From Methylobacterium sp. Leaf123 (GTDB lineage Bacteria > Pseudomonadota > Alphaproteobacteria > Rhizobiales > Beijerinckiaceae), in contig NZ_LMNS01000036.1 of the NCBI RefSeq assembly GCF_001423405.1, forward strand, positions 307,234 through 371,233: a DNA stretch of 64,000 nt, read 5' to 3'. Below, piece by piece: positions 62,392 to 64,000 of the stretch. Each line of letters opens with the position of its first letter. Position 1 is the stretch's first letter. A program made the translations under genes and the position numbers. Under the pieces are notes generated by a model, which did not search any database, was not told the origin of the DNA, and worked only from the letters and a program-made list of their open reading frames with translations.

Positions 62392-63171
62392 TCAAGGAAT
62401 ATTGCAATCGAGAAGACGCTCCGTACGCTGATCCCGCGCGACGAAAGGCGATCGGTTTAAGATCAAGCTGTCTTCGTCGAGAAGGACCGCTTTCGGGTAC
62501 GTCATGTATCCATGCATCATCAGCGCTTCGGAACGGCATTGGGCCGTCTGACATGCGGGCGAGCGGTCGGGATGGATCAGGCCAAGCGTGTGCAGCAACT
62601 CGTGTCCCATCCCACCGATCCATCGACACCGGCCTGCGACCTCGGCTGCGTTTGCCTTCACACAAGCAGGCACGATCTTTTCTCCGCTCAGTCCCCGCAG
62701 GTCATTCGCCGAAACCACCGCGAGACCACTGCCGCCCGCGCCGGATTGCCCGCACGCGTGATCGGCATCGACGTAGACCATGTAGCGGGCCTTTGGGTCG
62801 TTTAACTTGGCAACGCTGAGCCGCATCAGTTCTTCGAGCGTGTTGCGGTAGAACGCATTGTAGCCGGTATGCCGTTCAGTAGAGCTGAACCATTTGGCCG
62901 GCTTGTCCGATCGAACGGTGAGGACGGCCGGCTTGGACATCCGGAACGTCTTGCCATTCATTTTTTGTCTAAGCCAAGACTGAAAATGCCGCGCTGAAAA
63001 TTCAATTTTTTTGGAATATGTCTTGGACACAGAGTGATCGCTCGGTACCAGATAAATGAAAATGACCTCTCCAGACGCGTTGGCGTCGGCCTGGGCGGCC
63101 GCCGCACTTTGCCCAGCGTGAAACAGGAGCAGCATCATGGCGATGGCGGCGGTGATGCGGTTCGGCGACAT
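62392..63171 (-). CDS. Secreted metzincin-like zinc metalloprotease
   Basis: A 259-residue protein with a signal peptide (MSPNRITAAIAMMLLLFHAG, cleavage near SAAAA-Q). H190-ELLHTLGLIH200 is a complete metzincin zinc site (HExxHxxGxxH), and a methionine pair at 218-219 (ALMMHGYM) could form the Met-turn. Cysteines at 140, 170, 182, 207, 211 and 256 may form disulfides. YMVYVDADHACGQSG and GGSGLAVVSANDLRGL resemble no family I know. Similar unnamed proteins may exist. It is probably exported and active outside the cytoplasm. GC is lower than in core genes. Confidence 0.8.
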   Translation of the reverse strand: MSPNRITAAIAMMLLLFHAGQSAAAAQADANASGEVIFIYLVPSDHSVSKTYSKKIEFSARHFQSWLRQKMNGKTFRMSKPAVLTVRSDKPAKWFSSTERHTGYNAFYRNTLEELMRLSVAKLNDPKARYMVYVDADHACGQSGAGGSGLAVVSANDLRGLSGEKIVPACVKANAAEVAGRCRWIGGMGHELLHTLGLIHPDRSPACQTAQCRSEALMMHGYMTYPKAVLLDEDSLILNRSPFVARDQRTERLLDCNIP

Positions 63172-63438
63172 GCCAAGCAGGATGACATATCATTTGTTGA
63201 TGAGGGGTGTCCCCGCAGCCCGAAATCGGCGCTCTCGTCCGGTTCATGCAGGCGAGCACAAGCTCAGCCGCGAAGCCACCATGAGCGGCCCGTCCCACGG
63301 ACCCGTTCTACGGGGCGAGACACGCCGGCACGCGCCGCGCTTTCATGGGCACGCTGGTTCCCCGGCCATCGCCGAGACCGGCGCGGAACGCCATCCGCGC
63401 CGCCGTTGTTTCTCCCGCCAGCAGTGGGGAGGAACGGC

Positions 63439-63720
63439 ATGCGAATTCTTGCGACGGCGTTGGCGCTGACGGTCATGACGGGGCTCGGCGCCGGGGCCGC
63501 GGAAGCCAAGGGATGCATCAAGGGGGCGATCATCGGCGGTGTCGCCGGGCACTATCTGGCCGAGCGCGGCGTGGTCGGTGCCGTGGCCGGCTGTCTGGCC
63601 GGGCGCGCTTTGGCGAACCGCCGGGCGCGGCGGGAGGTCGATTACGGCTCCCGGGTCCAGCCCCGCGGGGCCGGCTATGGCGATGGGCCCACCTATCCGA
63701 GCCGGAACTACCGGTATTGA
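63439..63720 (+). CDS. Small secreted glycine-zipper-like protein
   Basis: A 93-residue protein starting at 63439, with GGGGAGGAA just upstream. A signal peptide (MRILATALALTVMTGLGAGA) ends at AEA-KG. The mature part has CIKGAIIGGVAGHYLAERG and VVGAVAGCLAGRALANRRAR, a glycine-zipper pattern with two cysteines, then a Gly/Tyr-rich tail. It resembles small 17-kDa-antigen-like envelope proteins. Function unknown. A clear terminator follows. Confidence 0.75.
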   Translation: MRILATALALTVMTGLGAGAAEAKGCIKGAIIGGVAGHYLAERGVVGAVAGCLAGRALANRRARREVDYGSRVQPRGAGYGDGPTYPSRNYRY

Positions 63721-63725
63721 TGCAC

Positions 63726-63757
63726 GAAGGGGCGCCGTTCGGCGCCCCTTCTCGTTT
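63726..63757 (+). terminator. Terminator after the glycine-zipper gene
   Basis: GAAGGGGCGCC (63726-63736) and GGCGCCCCTTC (63741-63751) form an 11-base-pair stem with a GTTC loop, followed by TCGTTT. Confidence 0.8.
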
Positions 63758-63825
63758 CTGCAGCTTTCCGACACGGCCCGGGCCGCGCGAAATGTCCGGT
63801 GACCGCTTCGTCGGAATGCGCCTTA

Positions 63826-63904
63826 GTGTCTCTCACAAAACTCCCGCCGCGCCGTCGTACTCAGAGAGGAGACGACCGGTGATCGGGAGTTTTGTGAGGC
63901 ACTC
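63826..63904. mobile_element. 79-base miniature inverted-repeat element with TTAG flanks
   Basis: CTCACAAAACTCCCG (63832-63846) and CGGGAGTTTTGTGAG (63884-63898) are perfect 15-base arms; the match extends outward to about 21 bases with three mismatches. TTAG is present at both outer edges (63823-63826 and 63905-63908), fitting a target duplication. A related single arm, TCTCTCACAAGACGCCCG, follows the SGNH gene at about 29035. Confidence 0.6.
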
Positions 63905-64000
63905 TTAGAGTCCGTCCGATAAGTCATGATGCTCGCCCGAGCCTTCGGACGAGGATCATGACGGCGGCGGCGTAGAGGAAGGCCTGGGCCGAGGCGAGGG
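63905..64000 (-). mobile_element. Right end of an IS5-family insertion sequence (cut by window edge)
   Basis: GAGTCCGTCCGATAAGTCATGATG at the left boundary looks like a terminal inverted repeat, and the transposase reading frame follows directly. It abuts the miniature element's TTAG flank. The other end lies beyond the window. Confidence 0.65.
63924..64000 (-). CDS. IS5-family transposase, C-terminal fragment
   Basis: The minus-strand frame from the right edge reads LASAQAFLYAAAVMILVRRL then GRAS and a TGA at 63924-63926. A Ser-Ala-x-Ala-Phe-Leu-Tyr helix ending in a basic Leu/Val/Arg segment is typical of the C-terminus of IS5-type DDE transposases. Only the last 24 residues are in view, so the family call is provisional. 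Confidence 0.65.
   Translation of the reverse strand, partial: LASAQAFLYAAAVMILVRRLGRAS

Overview
The window reads as chromosomal DNA of a GC-rich alphaproteobacterium, most likely Methylobacterium/Methylorubrum (Hyphomicrobiales). The grounds are very high GC, an RNase E with a long acidic insert, a C30/C40-carotenoid gene, dimethylsulfone sulfur-scavenging genes, a PaoABC-type molybdenum hydroxylase, and short dispersed palindromic repeats of the kind common in this order. The genus is an inference, not proven by any one gene. No tRNA, rRNA or CRISPR array was seen.

Layout. 1-5.1 kb: molybdenum-hydroxylase genes (an FAD subunit cut by the left edge, then paoABC with a Tat-exported Fe-S subunit). 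5.2-7.8 kb: sulfone-sulfur acquisition (sfnG, sfnB). 8.1-12.0 kb: peptidoglycan genes (amidase then PBP1A). 12.1-16.2 kb: a small basic protein and rne with a long leader. 16.4-24.9 kb: Tat-exported sulfatase, a carotenoid gene broken by one in-frame TGA, aminotransferase, porin, HD-GYP protein, DsbA-like oxidoreductase and MscS channel. 25.1-29.0 kb: a clearly AT-richer island with two glycosyltransferases and an SGNH hydrolase, probably acquired horizontally. 29.2-34.6 kb: acyl-CoA ligase, membrane protein, leucyl aminopeptidase, outer-membrane protein.

35.0-40.7 kb: lptF-lptG-lptD, which move lipopolysaccharide to the cell surface, then a methyltransferase. 41.0-47.1 kb: TerB-like protein, CidA/LrgB pair, Fic protein, SulP transporter, alpha/beta hydrolase. 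47.2-49.1 kb: pdxA-rsmA on the other strand; in many relatives these follow lptD and surA directly, so the ancestral operon seems split here and surA is not present. 49.2-51.2 kb: small genes separated by repeats derived from the pdxA 5' end. 51.3-54.6 kb: modC and modB, separated by an oppositely oriented GST gene with repeat elements, then an orphan BrnA-like protein. 54.8-61.1 kb: GAF protein, GFA enzyme, haloperoxidase-like hydrolase, fasciclin protein, SDR, FAD monooxygenase.

61.1-64 kb: accessory DNA with small ORFs, a secreted metzincin-like protease, miniature inverted-repeat elements, and the 3' end of an IS5-type transposase running off the right edge.

No single large undescribed system stands out. 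The best leads are the metzincin-like protein, the glycosyltransferase carrying four FDxxYY repeats, the nonsense codon in the carotenoid gene, the pdxA-derived repeats, and the operator-like palindrome at the Fic start.
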